Source of the DNA: JAZKAR01 sp040389065
GTDB taxonomy: Bacteria; Pseudomonadota; Gammaproteobacteria; Burkholderiales; Casimicrobiaceae
Direction of reading: 5' to 3'
NCBI GenBank assembly: GCA_040389065.1
Contig: JAZKAR010000019.1
Location: 1-64,000 of the forward strand
DNA: 64,000 nucleotides
Made by a program: the position numbers and the translations under genes. The notes under the pieces were generated by a model that was not told the origin of the DNA, made no database searches, and saw only the letters and a program-made list of their open reading frames with translations. Positions 33,304 to 43,139 of the stretch are shown one piece after another (the first letter of the stretch is position 1; every line of letters begins with the position of its first letter).

Positions 33304-34866
33304 CTAACCGTGCCAGATGCCGCTTTCACATTTCAATGTTTTACAAACATCAGAAAACGACTCATTGATCACCCCGCCCTCACTCACACGATCCGCCAAA
33401 TATTTGTAGCAAAGATCAAAATTAGCTGAGGTCATTTCTAATGCCCCAGGCGATGAGGCAACTGCTCGATGAACGGTGATAATGCTCCACATTCCGGTAG
33501 CTTCCGCTTGATCAACACATGCATAAAAATCCGCTGGCGTATGGGTATTAGTGATTTGCAAAGCGCCTGATAAAACCAACGGGTCTAGCGGCATGTCACA
33601 TAGCGGAATTAAAGCGGTAGCACCCGTCTCACCGTTATACGGCACCGACTTCCTCATAAATTGCATACCGCCTGCTTTAAGGGCCGACGCAACTAACTGT
33701 TGGCGTGCTAAAGAAAGTGCCGAGGCGAATCCGTATGAGAAACCCCATACGCCGTAGCCTGTTTCCCAGCCCTGCGTATCAAATAAATCCCATTGGGCGC
33801 GTACATCGTCTGTGATATCTGCGCCTGTCGGCCAATCAGTCGCATTTCCGTAGCCACCTGTTTTAATGGAATTGTTGGTATGGCTAATCGGCTTATGCCC
33901 TGCTTTATTCATTTCATTAATTTGAGCTAAGCTCATACGGCCTGCTGTACCGATATCTAAAGCCGGTATTGCTAAGGAGCTTTTAATTCCATACTTTTGC
34001 ATCATAGGAAATAAAATATCGTACTGGCTTGAGTACACGCCATCGTTAATGATGGTTACGTATCCCTTATTGAGTTTCGCATCTGCCCTAATTTCTCCTA
34101 ACCATACTGGATAAGAGTTGGCCGATGCATTGTTAGTTCCTTGAACGACTTTTACAGAAGTAACAGTCACGCCAGCGCTATCTAGTTCACTTACGGCTGT
34201 GCTTGTTATACTCGCTGATGCACGAGCTAGTGATAGCGTCGTAAAAACACCAGGCTGTAAATTATCGAAAATAATCTGACATCGAATGTCATGACCAAGG
34301 CTGGTATGAAGCCATACTTGGAATGGGGTAGTTACAGAACCAATATTGCCGTTTCCACTTGCATTATTTGTAAATAAAAGCGGTATCTGAATATTTTTGA
34401 TGTTTCTTAAACGTATGGAGTTAGCAAGCGTGTAGGTTGCAACAAATGTGTCAGACGCAGCGGATGAAAACACGCATTTCAATGTGGGTTTACCAAACAA
34501 TTGAACGGTAGGATCTAAGGCAGCGCTAGCGCCTACACCGGCAGACAAAGCAAGCGTGCCATTATTTTGCCAATCACAAATTTTATAGCCAGTGAATCTG
34601 GTAGTCGGTAACTTCTTCTCAATGCCTAGCGCAAGATGTTCTTTTAAATGCTGAGCAATTTTAGGCGCTGACGATTGGCTTTCTGCTAACTTTCCGCCTT
34701 TGTACCCTAATTTTATTGGATAATAATTCCCGCTTTCATCAGGGCCATAGGTAACAGTATCCACCTGAGAAAATGGGCCTTTATTGGTATAGCTGGCTGG
34801 TAGATCACATACCCGGATGCTCGTTCCATCTGCATTTTTACCGATTATTGTTTGATCCGTAGTCAT
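33304..34866 (-). CDS. Tail fibre-like protein with polysaccharide-deacetylase-like domain
   Basis: This 520-residue protein has an N-terminal beta-rich part (1-255) of tail-fibre character. From about 262 there is a NodB-like barrel: GYVTIINDGVYSSQYDILFP, MMQKYGIKSSLAI, then AGHKPISHTNNS. Motif 1 reads IINDG instead of TFDDG, so the usual catalytic-base Asp is Asn. The second His of motif 2 is missing too. The domain may therefore bind rather than deacetylate sugar. GGGAG lies before the ATG. Its position after the tail-tip genes suits a receptor-binding protein. Confidence 0.72.
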   Translation of the reverse strand: MTTDQTIIGKNADGTSIRVCDLPASYTNKGPFSQVDTVTYGPDESGNYYPIKLGYKGGKLAESQSSAPKIAQHLKEHLALGIEKKLPTTRFTGYKICDWQNNGTLALSAGVGASAALDPTVQLFGKPTLKCVFSSAASDTFVATYTLANSIRLRNIKNIQIPLLFTNNASGNGNIGSVTTPFQVWLHTSLGHDIRCQIIFDNLQPGVFTTLSLARASASITSTAVSELDSAGVTVTSVKVVQGTNNASANSYPVWLGEIRADAKLNKGYVTIINDGVYSSQYDILFPMMQKYGIKSSLAIPALDIGTAGRMSLAQINEMNKAGHKPISHTNNSIKTGGYGNATDWPTGADITDDVRAQWDLFDTQGWETGYGVWGFSYGFASALSLARQQLVASALKAGGMQFMRKSVPYNGETGATALIPLCDMPLDPLVLSGALQITNTHTPADFYACVDQAEATGMWSIITVHRAVASSPGALEMTSANFDLCYKYLADRVSEGGVINESFSDVCKTLKCESGIWHG

Positions 34867-34974
34867 GTGTCGGCTCCCTTTTGATATTCACTTTTATCAC
34901 AGCTTCCTCATATTAATATAACTTTAAGTAATATGTATATGCTGTTTTATTATTAATGAATTTTCAAGGGATAA

Positions 34975-37900
34975 TTACGTGTTGTAATTGATGATGCCGC
35001 CCTTATCTGGAACCGCTTCAAAATCAGCTGCATAGAAATCATCGCTGTAAATTACAGCGTTTACTTTTGCATACTTATCATCAAAACCAACCGTTTGAAT
35101 GGAATAGGCTAAGCCTGGTCGATCATTATCAGCAGCAAAGCTATAAATGGTTCTAACACCTGCTGCATCGCTCGTTGTTTTAATAGCTTCTGCAGAGGTG
35201 GTACTAAGCACTACACTGTTTTGAGTTGTACCGGGCGTGCACGAAATAGCTTGAAGCGAACCATCACGTTTCATGAGCACAATAGAATGCGTTTGACCAT
35301 CTTTAAATACCACGTCATTACTGAGTGTAAGCGTAAGACCGCTTTGACCGACCACCTCACCAGCGTAGGATTTAAAGCGCGTATCATCAACAATGTCTAC
35401 CCGCTCAAAGGGAAGAAGTGCTCGAGCATCCATCGTCGTGCTCGTATCTAGCGTAACGCGTTGCCCTTCCAGCTTTGCCAGCTCCCGATTAGCGCGAAAC
35501 CACGCTTGAGGAAAACTGCGTATACCGGCAATCTCAATTTTTTGAGGTTTGGTGTAATTACCATCGAGGGGAATAATAAAAGATTCTGTAGCATTCGTAT
35601 CGGGATCGGTATACACCATTTCAATTGCGTCATAATCAGAGCCATTAAAAAAGGTACGCGTCACAGTTTCTGAATCAGGCTTTTTATTACGATGGCAAAA
35701 TAAGGCTGTACTGGTAGTTTTAACTGTATCAAGCGCTAATCGTATTTTTCCGTTCTGCCGGTAGGCTGCACAAAAAGCGGCATTTGCCACCATATTAATA
35801 GTTTCTTCAAACGAGATATCTGCTGAATCAAAGGTGTAATTAAACGTTCCTGCATCTGCATGCCATGTATCGAGCTGCTGCTGAATACTGTAGATTTGGT
35901 CAATATCTACATCCTCTGAAAGACTCAAACTACCGATGCGAGGATCTGCAGCCAAGGCTCCAATAATATCTACAATCTTGCTTGAAGTATGCAATGTACC
36001 GCTGGCCACACTCCCATCATTATTAAACGTAGCACTCCAGCTCGTACCATTGTAGGTAGGAACTTTTCTAGCGGCCAACGCTGTAAGCTGGCGACCTCGT
36101 ATCGATAAGGCGCGTTGATTCAATTGCATTTCAGATTGCATGGTTGTTTTGTTACCAAAATGCGTTAGCGTATTTGGAATAACAGAATAAACACCTTCCC
36201 ATTGCACTTCATCCACTACCGATCCTTGAAAACTAAAATCATGATCCGTAGTGCGTCGCGCTCTAACCTGGCATGGGCCTGAAAACCCCGCCGTACCTAG
36301 CAAATCATAAAGTAAGCTTGCACCCGTAGACTCATTACCACTCTTGCTATGCTCAGTAAGAGTCGCTGTAAATACTGTGCCAGTTGGTACACCGCTAACT
36401 AAACGCTGAATTTCAAACTCAGTATCGATAGCAATCGAGATAGGGCCACCACCCGCATCTTTATAAATACCGTTTGTTGAAGAAAGATTAAATAACAGTT
36501 TTGTTTGAAGTGGATTCTCTAAAAATAGCCACTCTGTAAAATTTGAAACTGGAGTAGTCGAAGTAACAATGGCATTGATAAACATATTCGTATAGTTCCA
36601 CTCGCCATTGATCAGCTGCCAGTATTCATCGCAATACCCAAAACCTGCACCTGGATAACGAATAGGAATAGGTCTTGAAAATGGAGAGGTTGTTAACGTT
36701 ATGGTTGAATAACTTCCTGCACCTGAACCCAGCCACTCACTGTTTCCATTATGTTCAAACTCTATGCTTGCTATGGTATACGTGCCTGAGTAATTAACAT
36801 AAATACCAAACGTACATAATTGATTCGTTGCATTGGGAATAGCGGTATCTAAGGTAAATGTGCGCGTACTTCCGCTACCGCTTACAGCCGTAATTTTTCC
36901 TCTATAATCCGTACCGTTAAAAACACCTCTTAAGATATCTCCAACAATAATATTATCTAAGGAAACATCGCCGCTAGTTACATCATGAATAGTCACCGTT
37001 TTTGCGGTTGCATTTGCATCGTAACTTGCTTCCCATTTATAGTTTCCCGAAGCATCTTTATACGGATAGACAGGCCAGCCCGAAGGCCCTGGACTAGAGG
37101 ATTGGGGAGCCATATCTGAACCAAGTGGTATGTAATACCAAAACCCGCCTAAATCCCCGTTCCCGTAGTCATACTCCATCGTTACTGAGATCGTTTGCCC
37201 AACCACAAAAACAGTAGTGAACCCAGGGTTTTCATTCGCCTGAACGATTTTATTTCCGTAAAACGCGTATCCATGACGGCCATCTAATGTGGCTTGATTT
37301 GGAGACTTTAAAATAATGCCATCGATATTCACATTCTTAATTCGTGTATCGACAGGCTCTGCAATACCTCCGCCTATATTGAGTTGTGCATGAGCTGTAT
37401 TACCGTCAGGTGCAGTAAATGGCGCCCATACAGATAGCTTTGCACCAGGAATATTTTCTATTAACGTATCGCCATCTTTTATTTTTGTCAGCTCGTAATA
37501 GCCTCTTCCAACGCAGTAATAGCCACGCTCGAATTTATTTCCTAGCGCATCGTAATATGTCCAGGTTGGCATCATTAAAGAGGGTACCGATTGAACGGTG
37601 CCGTATATATCTTCTATTCGCTGATGCACACGCGCTTGATTTGAACGTTCGCCTAATAGATTGTTTGGCGACTCTTGAGTTCTATTGATGTTCGGCGGCA
37701 TCTTTGTATTTTGCGAAAGCTGAGACGCCACCGAAAACACAACCGCTACATAATAAAGAAAGGTTAGTACCCCAGCATCACCGGGTGCCTCTAAAATGGT
37801 GTAGTAATCCTCATCATTGGCAATTAGTGCATCGATATTGCCGGTAATATCCGTTTCCTGTGAAGGCTCACCTTTATATATTGAAAGCGTAGTTTGTGGG

Positions 37901-38001
37901 GTAATACCATAATGCTTTATTAACCATTGGCCAATACTAGGATAGTCAAATATTTTGGGAGGCAAAGATTCAAATGGATGATCATATAAATGTATTTTCA
38001 T
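34975..38001 (-). CDS. Tail tip protein, TipJ/gpJ-like host-specificity protein
   Basis: This 1008-residue protein is of lambda J/TipJ type. It opens with a small beta-grasp-like start (MKIHLYDHPFESLPPKIFDY), has a hydrophobic helix (TFLYYVAVVFSVASQLSQ), then the typical sequence NNLLGERSNQARVHQRIEDI with YGTVQSVPSLM. A long beta-rich phage-tail hub region follows. It should form the central tail tip and contact the host receptor. It overlaps by a few bases the NlpC/P60 gene upstream, as usual for lambda K-J order. Confidence 0.8.
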   Translation of the reverse strand: MKIHLYDHPFESLPPKIFDYPSIGQWLIKHYGITPQTTLSIYKGEPSQETDITGNIDALIANDEDYYTILEAPGDAGVLTFLYYVAVVFSVASQLSQNTKMPPNINRTQESPNNLLGERSNQARVHQRIEDIYGTVQSVPSLMMPTWTYYDALGNKFERGYYCVGRGYYELTKIKDGDTLIENIPGAKLSVWAPFTAPDGNTAHAQLNIGGGIAEPVDTRIKNVNIDGIILKSPNQATLDGRHGYAFYGNKIVQANENPGFTTVFVVGQTISVTMEYDYGNGDLGGFWYYIPLGSDMAPQSSSPGPSGWPVYPYKDASGNYKWEASYDANATAKTVTIHDVTSGDVSLDNIIVGDILRGVFNGTDYRGKITAVSGSGSTRTFTLDTAIPNATNQLCTFGIYVNYSGTYTIASIEFEHNGNSEWLGSGAGSYSTITLTTSPFSRPIPIRYPGAGFGYCDEYWQLINGEWNYTNMFINAIVTSTTPVSNFTEWLFLENPLQTKLLFNLSSTNGIYKDAGGGPISIAIDTEFEIQRLVSGVPTGTVFTATLTEHSKSGNESTGASLLYDLLGTAGFSGPCQVRARRTTDHDFSFQGSVVDEVQWEGVYSVIPNTLTHFGNKTTMQSEMQLNQRALSIRGRQLTALAARKVPTYNGTSWSATFNNDGSVASGTLHTSSKIVDIIGALAADPRIGSLSLSEDVDIDQIYSIQQQLDTWHADAGTFNYTFDSADISFEETINMVANAAFCAAYRQNGKIRLALDTVKTTSTALFCHRNKKPDSETVTRTFFNGSDYDAIEMVYTDPDTNATESFIIPLDGNYTKPQKIEIAGIRSFPQAWFRANRELAKLEGQRVTLDTSTTMDARALLPFERVDIVDDTRFKSYAGEVVGQSGLTLTLSNDVVFKDGQTHSIVLMKRDGSLQAISCTPGTTQNSVVLSTTSAEAIKTTSDAAGVRTIYSFAADNDRPGLAYSIQTVGFDDKYAKVNAVIYSDDFYAADFEAVPDKGGIINYNT

Positions 38002-38363
38002 GATTTCGCCCAGTACTCAATCCATGCATACGAATCTTTAATACTCCATATGTCCTGGTAACTTACCCCACTATCAGTCGCGTGCAGTATTCTTCCTTGA
38101 TAAAATATTCCTGCATGCACCGGCCTCCTAGAACCCATAAGAACGACGCTATAATCTTCAGGCGTAAGCACTTTATGTAACCCGTGATCCCCTTGATGGA
38201 TCGCTAATTGAAAAGCCTTAGCACGCGAATACCTTTTCTCTTCATGCAGCTCTTTATAGACAGGCAAAACAAAACCCAGCTCTCTCTCGTAGACTTCTGC
38301 AACAAGCTGCCAACAGGGAGGATAGGGATAAATTCGATGCAAGTAGTAGGCTATATTCATCAT
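37998..38363 (-). CDS. NlpC/P60 family tail peptidase (gpK-like)
   Basis: This 121-residue cysteine peptidase has the catalytic Cys17 in PYPPCWQLVAEVYEREL and His83 in PVHAGIFYQGRILHA, the arrangement of phage-tail NlpC/P60 domains. Such proteins cut peptidoglycan stem peptides during genome entry. Two consecutive Met codons begin it. It is shorter than lambda K because the N-terminal Mov34 domain is missing. It lies between the DUF1833-like gene and the tip gene, as in many siphoviruses. Confidence 0.85.
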   Translation of the reverse strand: MMNIAYYLHRIYPYPPCWQLVAEVYERELGFVLPVYKELHEEKRYSRAKAFQLAIHQGDHGLHKVLTPEDYSVVLMGSRRPVHAGIFYQGRILHATDSGVSYQDIWSIKDSYAWIEYWAKS

Positions 38364-38863
38364 AAAAACCCTCTTAACATTGGAATAGTTCGAGGTGTAT
38401 AGACTTCGCCGGTACGCGTCAGATTAAGCCGTTTTGATACTGCCGAAATAGTGGCTGTCGTGCGCGTATAAGAAATACTTTCTACTTCTAACTTTGCTCG
38501 TGCCTGTACGGTGGTTAGGTCATCGCTCAAATATTCGCGGTAGGTAACTAAAACCTTTTCTTTTGTATTGAGCGGTATATCATCTAGCGCTTCTCTGAAC
38601 TCATCGGTAGCATCTGTAATATCAAACGAAATCGTATACTGTTTATCAAGATGTCCTTCACTATCAGCCAATTTAATCATTAGATTGATAGGGCGCATTT
38701 GAACCGTTGTAGCATCTTCGAGCACAACACTACCAACCTCTTGCTCAGGCCATAAGTAATAGGTTTCAATTGCAGTATGGCTAATTTGTATGGTTTGAAT
38801 AGGATGTTTCGTTTGAGGCGATGACGCAAAAAATATGCGTAGTTGAGATTCTAAATCAATCAT
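38360..38863 (-). CDS. DUF1833-like tail assembly protein
   Basis: This 167-residue protein fits the DUF1833 group (phage minor tail proteins). It has IQISHTAIETYYLWPEQEVG at the start, then a strand-rich centre (INLMIKLADSEGHLD, TISFDITDA) with VLVTYREYLSDDL, and SKRLNLTRTGEVYTPRTIPM near the end. It overlaps genes on both sides by a few bases, so translation is coupled. It probably lies at the tail end beneath the tip. Confidence 0.75.
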   Translation of the reverse strand: MIDLESQLRIFFASSPQTKHPIQTIQISHTAIETYYLWPEQEVGSVVLEDATTVQMRPINLMIKLADSEGHLDKQYTISFDITDATDEFREALDDIPLNTKEKVLVTYREYLSDDLTTVQARAKLEVESISYTRTTATISAVSKRLNLTRTGEVYTPRTIPMLRGFL

Positions 38864-41800
38864 AGTAGCTAGCCTCCCCTTCTAATTGCAGGGATACGAT
38901 ACGTGTATTGCCTTGAAACTCTACTTTGTGAGAACCGGGAATCGCATTGAAACTATGCAAAGTAACCCCGCTACCGCTATCGGCTAATGCCTTAAAGGTA
39001 AACGTACCTTTGTTTAATTCAATAAAAAAGAACGCCAACCATACAATCAGCTGCTCAGGCGTTAGCACCATACCGCCACTAAAGGTTTGTACGGTACGAG
39101 CAAACGCCAATGCCCGGCTAGGATTCGCTCCACTAATTGCGTTATTAATGACACCTGGCGCTCCATGCCCTGAGTATCCGGTTGGTGTCATAGATAACAC
39201 CATATCGCGGGGCGCTTTATATCGATCTAAGCCAGTAGCTGTATACCCATTGTAGGCATCAACAATTGCCTTAGCTTCATCAAGTGTCAGGTCGAAAATT
39301 TGGCTTTTTGTTAACCCTTCAAATGTAACCAAGGTAAGTGCATTTGATCTGCGCTCAAAGCTATACGTATCGTTATCTAAATACAATGTATGGAGATCAG
39401 CTCCAAAACCGCTATCTAATGGCAGCTTGAAAGGTAAGGCTCCCCGCTGAATCTCACCATAATAAAAATTTGACCAGCTCAGCAGACGAGAGGTTTTTAA
39501 AGCTAGCGCAATCTGAACGCGTATGTAAGACGTATGATAATCAAGCGAATAGCGGTTTATGCCACCACCTACTTCTACACGGCTTACACCTTCCGGGCCT
39601 TGGAAGGAATAGCCATCGGTAATAGAAGGAACGATACCTTCAGGAATAGTGGGTACGATGGCTGGTGCGGATCTAAATTTAGGAAAGAATTCATAAATAT
39701 CGGCATCGTCAGCTTTCCAAATAAACACACCGCCGAGCTTCTCACTACTTGCTTTATCAACTGCACGTTGAATCGTCTGAGGGGTAGCAAACCACCCTTC
39801 CCCGTTAAAGCTATCTTGAAAATGTGCCTCGGTATCACTTACGCTTACTGCAACTGCTCCGTATAGCGCATTCCAATAGCCTTCGTGGTAGCCCGTATAC
39901 TCAGCGGTAGCCTCATTGGTTTTATCCGTCCAGTAATGGCCATAAGCATTACAGCCGACACGTATACGTGACCAATACGCAGAGTTACAAACCGATTTTA
40001 GATAGGCATAACAATCATTAAATACGGTATTGGAGCAATGCGCTGCAGGTAAGGTGCCGGGGCCACTTTCAAGATAGCTCATCACTAGGAATGAATCACA
40101 ATGTTGAATCAGTACCGCGTGATCACACCATCCCCACCAATCTTCACTACCATCGTCATACGAGGTACCAGTTCTTAAAGGCACTGCGATACAGAGTTTT
40201 TTTGATACCGCTTGTAACGCGCTATACAGTTGAATGATGAATGTTGTAGATGCTACTCGATCTGCTTCAGGGATAGCCTCAATATCAAACATCATGCCAT
40301 CCCAACCATTATCAACAGTAGCAGCTACCATGAGCGGAATATAAACATCAGGATGATTGACCACATAAGTAGCAATCGCCACATCAGGCTCACCATCAGG
40401 TAAGTTGTTGAATATGAGATAACACTCAACTCCAGCTGCTTGCAAGAATGCTTTATCATTGGCATAAACAATAGCGCCTAGCTCATCGAGTGCTATCGTT
40501 GCTCCACTTGTACCGCCAGTTAATGTTTCTAGTGGCACAAAAGTACCTGACAGCATGGAGACATGCATCAAGTTTTCATAGAAAATCAGTGTAGCCGCTG
40601 CTCCGCTAGTTCCACCCGTTAAGGTTTCACCCAGTACAAATTCTCCTAGCTGGCTATCGCCATTCAGCGATAAGTAAGTTCCACCATCATTTAACTCAGC
40701 TTTGATAATATGACCCGCTGCATCACAGAACCATGCATCAAAATGTACCTCATCTAATACATTGACTGCATATCTAATTGTGGCGTTGCCTGCAGGATCT
40801 GGCTCTAATGCTGTTGACCAGATTACCCCTCCATGCTGAGCATCTGGCCACTCCATACCGGCATAGAGTTGGTTATGCTGCATCGTGGTTGAATTAGACG
40901 CAGTACCATAAATAATTTCACGCCCTAACGCCCATTGTGTATGACGAGAATCGGGTTCTCTTAGCTCTGTTGCTCTGTTCGCACGCCTAGGAACGATATT
41001 AAAACCGCAATTGCAGCCTCCATCGGTTAACGCTGTTTTAAGAGGAGGAGCAATATCATTTAGCGTTAAGTCAGGTATCAAAAATGTACCTGCAGTGGCA
41101 TCGTATGAAGATCCGAAAGGATAAATAAACTGCGTTGGTGTAGTGCTAGAAGCTGTTGTTGCTTTGCCAAACTTAATCCAGGCCTTTTCAAAAAGCCCTA
41201 TCTTGATCCAAGGCAGGCCTGTATCTGAGTCTCTTACAATACGAGAGTAATTATTAGTGCCTGACGTAGTAAGGGTTTCAAACTTAAAAAAAGTTGCCGT
41301 ACCTGTCGTGGTAAAAAAACTGGTGTGATAGTTAGTGGTGTCAGATTCTACCCATTGAATAGCACCGTTAAATATTTCTGTCCAAGGGCCTGTATTGGTA
41401 GCTCCTACGCTTATTTTTACGTTACCTGCATAATCACTACCTAGGTCAGCCGTCAGATGTACTTGCACACAATCTACCGTTAAACCGGCAGTCGTATTAA
41501 CCTGATGTATGGTAGTAAGCGCAGTACTTGAGGCTGTTCCAATAAATTGAGTATCGGAATCACCCAATATTTGCGGGTTGCCTCCTTTATCATTGAACGC
41601 ATCAAATACGATACGTGAATAATTATCAGTACCCCATACTGTCGGGCATACATCAAGCGTCTCTACCTTCAGGTACATAATTGTGCCTGAGGTATTAAAC
41701 GGTATTACATCAAACTCAGCATTGCCAAATTGAGTCCACTTAGCTGAGCCTCGATACACTTCAGTATAGGTTCCCGCTGGTGTAGTTGCTACACTTAGCT

Positions 41801-43139
41801 TGATTGTTGCTGAGTAGGATTCACCGAAAATCGCCGTGAGGTGCAACTGAATAATATCTACTTGCCCTGCTGTTACAAGCACCTCATAGATATTCGTTAA
41901 AGCTACTCCGCTTAACGTACCAAAACACGGCTTATCTTCATTCCCTAAATCCTGTGGATTACCGAAAAAAGACCATGTGGCATTTAGCCAGCTTTGTACT
42001 GAATCCTGAAAAACATCGAGATCGGCCTGCACATAACTTGTAAACGTACCATCTGATACAGTTGCCCCGGTACCATCTCCTAAAATCATGAGAGGATTAC
42101 CAAGCCAATCATAGCTTGCAGGTCGATCGATATACTGAGCACCACTCACGCCTGATGAAAGACTCTGACAATTTGTATTCGCTGAGGTTAACGAACTAGC
42201 ATCGGGCTTAAAGTACACCCGCATCATAAACGCGCCGGTGTTTTTTGTTTCAAATGTCAGGGTATTCGGTACGCTGGCATTGACTGTTCTAGGCGTGGGC
42301 AGATTCAGCGTTATAAATTCTCGCTCTGGCCACTGTGAACGTGTGCCATAGAGCTTTGGTGAAAATGTAACAGTACCGCACGAATTACCGTTAAGAAAAA
42401 CCTCAATCTGCACTGCATAGCCAGTTCCACCCGGAACCGTTAAGCTGGTCATCAGCCTAATAAGATGTAAATCAAAGCTGCTAGCCGGTGTAAACGTAAT
42501 TGTTGTATTAATTTTGGTCGTGCCGTCAAAGGGATCTACTCCCCAAATGGGCAGCCCCCAACAATCATCGGTATGGCTATAATCCCATGCATAGCGCGTA
42601 TCGCCGCTTACCACATGTAGCGCTAGGCCATTATCTACCCAACATGGGCCTTCCAGCACGGGAGCTGATACCACAGCTCCTACATCGGCATCATAGCGAA
42701 GCGCAAGACTATGCATGTTATAGGTATGGCAGAGCACCTCAGCATATCCCGATTGTATATAAGCATGAATGCTTGCCCAATCAATAAATCCGTCTTCCGG
42801 TAGGCGTTTTCGTTGCCTCCTGCTAATCAGTGCTAAGCCAAAGGGGATATTCTGAGCCACCAGATAATCAGCCATCGGTGTAAGAATAGATAAGCCGTCA
42901 TCGATGTGCACACAGGCAATAGGCTTAGGAGGATTATAGGTACCGTTATACCATTGCAGATAAACAGAAGGCAGTACAAACACATAACCCAGCCGCTTTA
43001 AGTTCGCAATCTGAGCCTTAAAATCTTCAAAGTATTCCCAATAAGTATTTTTATCTGCCTCATTCAATACGCAGCCGTGGTAGCACAGTACTGGGAAATA
43101 ATGCCGTCGCTTTTGATTGGCTGCATGATAGCTAAGCAT
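38856..43139 (-). CDS. Giant tail protein with NodB-like and GH18-like domains
   Basis: This 1427-residue protein has at least four parts. Residues about 14-150 form a polysaccharide-deacetylase-like domain: PVLCYHG, VHIDDG with the Asp pair near 79-80, HTYNMH near 136. About 400-650 contain two tandem beta-sandwich repeats (FGTLSGVALTNIYEV and FIGTASSTALTTIHQV). About 795-1150 form a GH18-like barrel with DGMMFDIEAI as the DxxxDxE-type acid motif near 946, and GGVFIWKADD. The end (1175-1427) is a tail-baseplate-like domain. Two copies of ETLTGGTSGA lie near 840. It follows the tape measure gene with a TAATG overlap. Confidence 0.75.
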   Translation of the reverse strand: MLSYHAANQKRRHYFPVLCYHGCVLNEADKNTYWEYFEDFKAQIANLKRLGYVFVLPSVYLQWYNGTYNPPKPIACVHIDDGLSILTPMADYLVAQNIPFGLALISRRQRKRLPEDGFIDWASIHAYIQSGYAEVLCHTYNMHSLALRYDADVGAVVSAPVLEGPCWVDNGLALHVVSGDTRYAWDYSHTDDCWGLPIWGVDPFDGTTKINTTITFTPASSFDLHLIRLMTSLTVPGGTGYAVQIEVFLNGNSCGTVTFSPKLYGTRSQWPEREFITLNLPTPRTVNASVPNTLTFETKNTGAFMMRVYFKPDASSLTSANTNCQSLSSGVSGAQYIDRPASYDWLGNPLMILGDGTGATVSDGTFTSYVQADLDVFQDSVQSWLNATWSFFGNPQDLGNEDKPCFGTLSGVALTNIYEVLVTAGQVDIIQLHLTAIFGESYSATIKLSVATTPAGTYTEVYRGSAKWTQFGNAEFDVIPFNTSGTIMYLKVETLDVCPTVWGTDNYSRIVFDAFNDKGGNPQILGDSDTQFIGTASSTALTTIHQVNTTAGLTVDCVQVHLTADLGSDYAGNVKISVGATNTGPWTEIFNGAIQWVESDTTNYHTSFFTTTGTATFFKFETLTTSGTNNYSRIVRDSDTGLPWIKIGLFEKAWIKFGKATTASSTTPTQFIYPFGSSYDATAGTFLIPDLTLNDIAPPLKTALTDGGCNCGFNIVPRRANRATELREPDSRHTQWALGREIIYGTASNSTTMQHNQLYAGMEWPDAQHGGVIWSTALEPDPAGNATIRYAVNVLDEVHFDAWFCDAAGHIIKAELNDGGTYLSLNGDSQLGEFVLGETLTGGTSGAAATLIFYENLMHVSMLSGTFVPLETLTGGTSGATIALDELGAIVYANDKAFLQAAGVECYLIFNNLPDGEPDVAIATYVVNHPDVYIPLMVAATVDNGWDGMMFDIEAIPEADRVASTTFIIQLYSALQAVSKKLCIAVPLRTGTSYDDGSEDWWGWCDHAVLIQHCDSFLVMSYLESGPGTLPAAHCSNTVFNDCYAYLKSVCNSAYWSRIRVGCNAYGHYWTDKTNEATAEYTGYHEGYWNALYGAVAVSVSDTEAHFQDSFNGEGWFATPQTIQRAVDKASSEKLGGVFIWKADDADIYEFFPKFRSAPAIVPTIPEGIVPSITDGYSFQGPEGVSRVEVGGGINRYSLDYHTSYIRVQIALALKTSRLLSWSNFYYGEIQRGALPFKLPLDSGFGADLHTLYLDNDTYSFERRSNALTLVTFEGLTKSQIFDLTLDEAKAIVDAYNGYTATGLDRYKAPRDMVLSMTPTGYSGHGAPGVINNAISGANPSRALAFARTVQTFSGGMVLTPEQLIVWLAFFFIELNKGTFTFKALADSGSGVTLHSFNAIPGSHKVEFQGNTRIVSLQLEGEASYYD

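Noticed and set aside
38947..39866. Plus-strand frames inside the giant tail gene
   Set aside because: They lie within a long coherent minus-strand gene with recognisable domains and have no support of their own.
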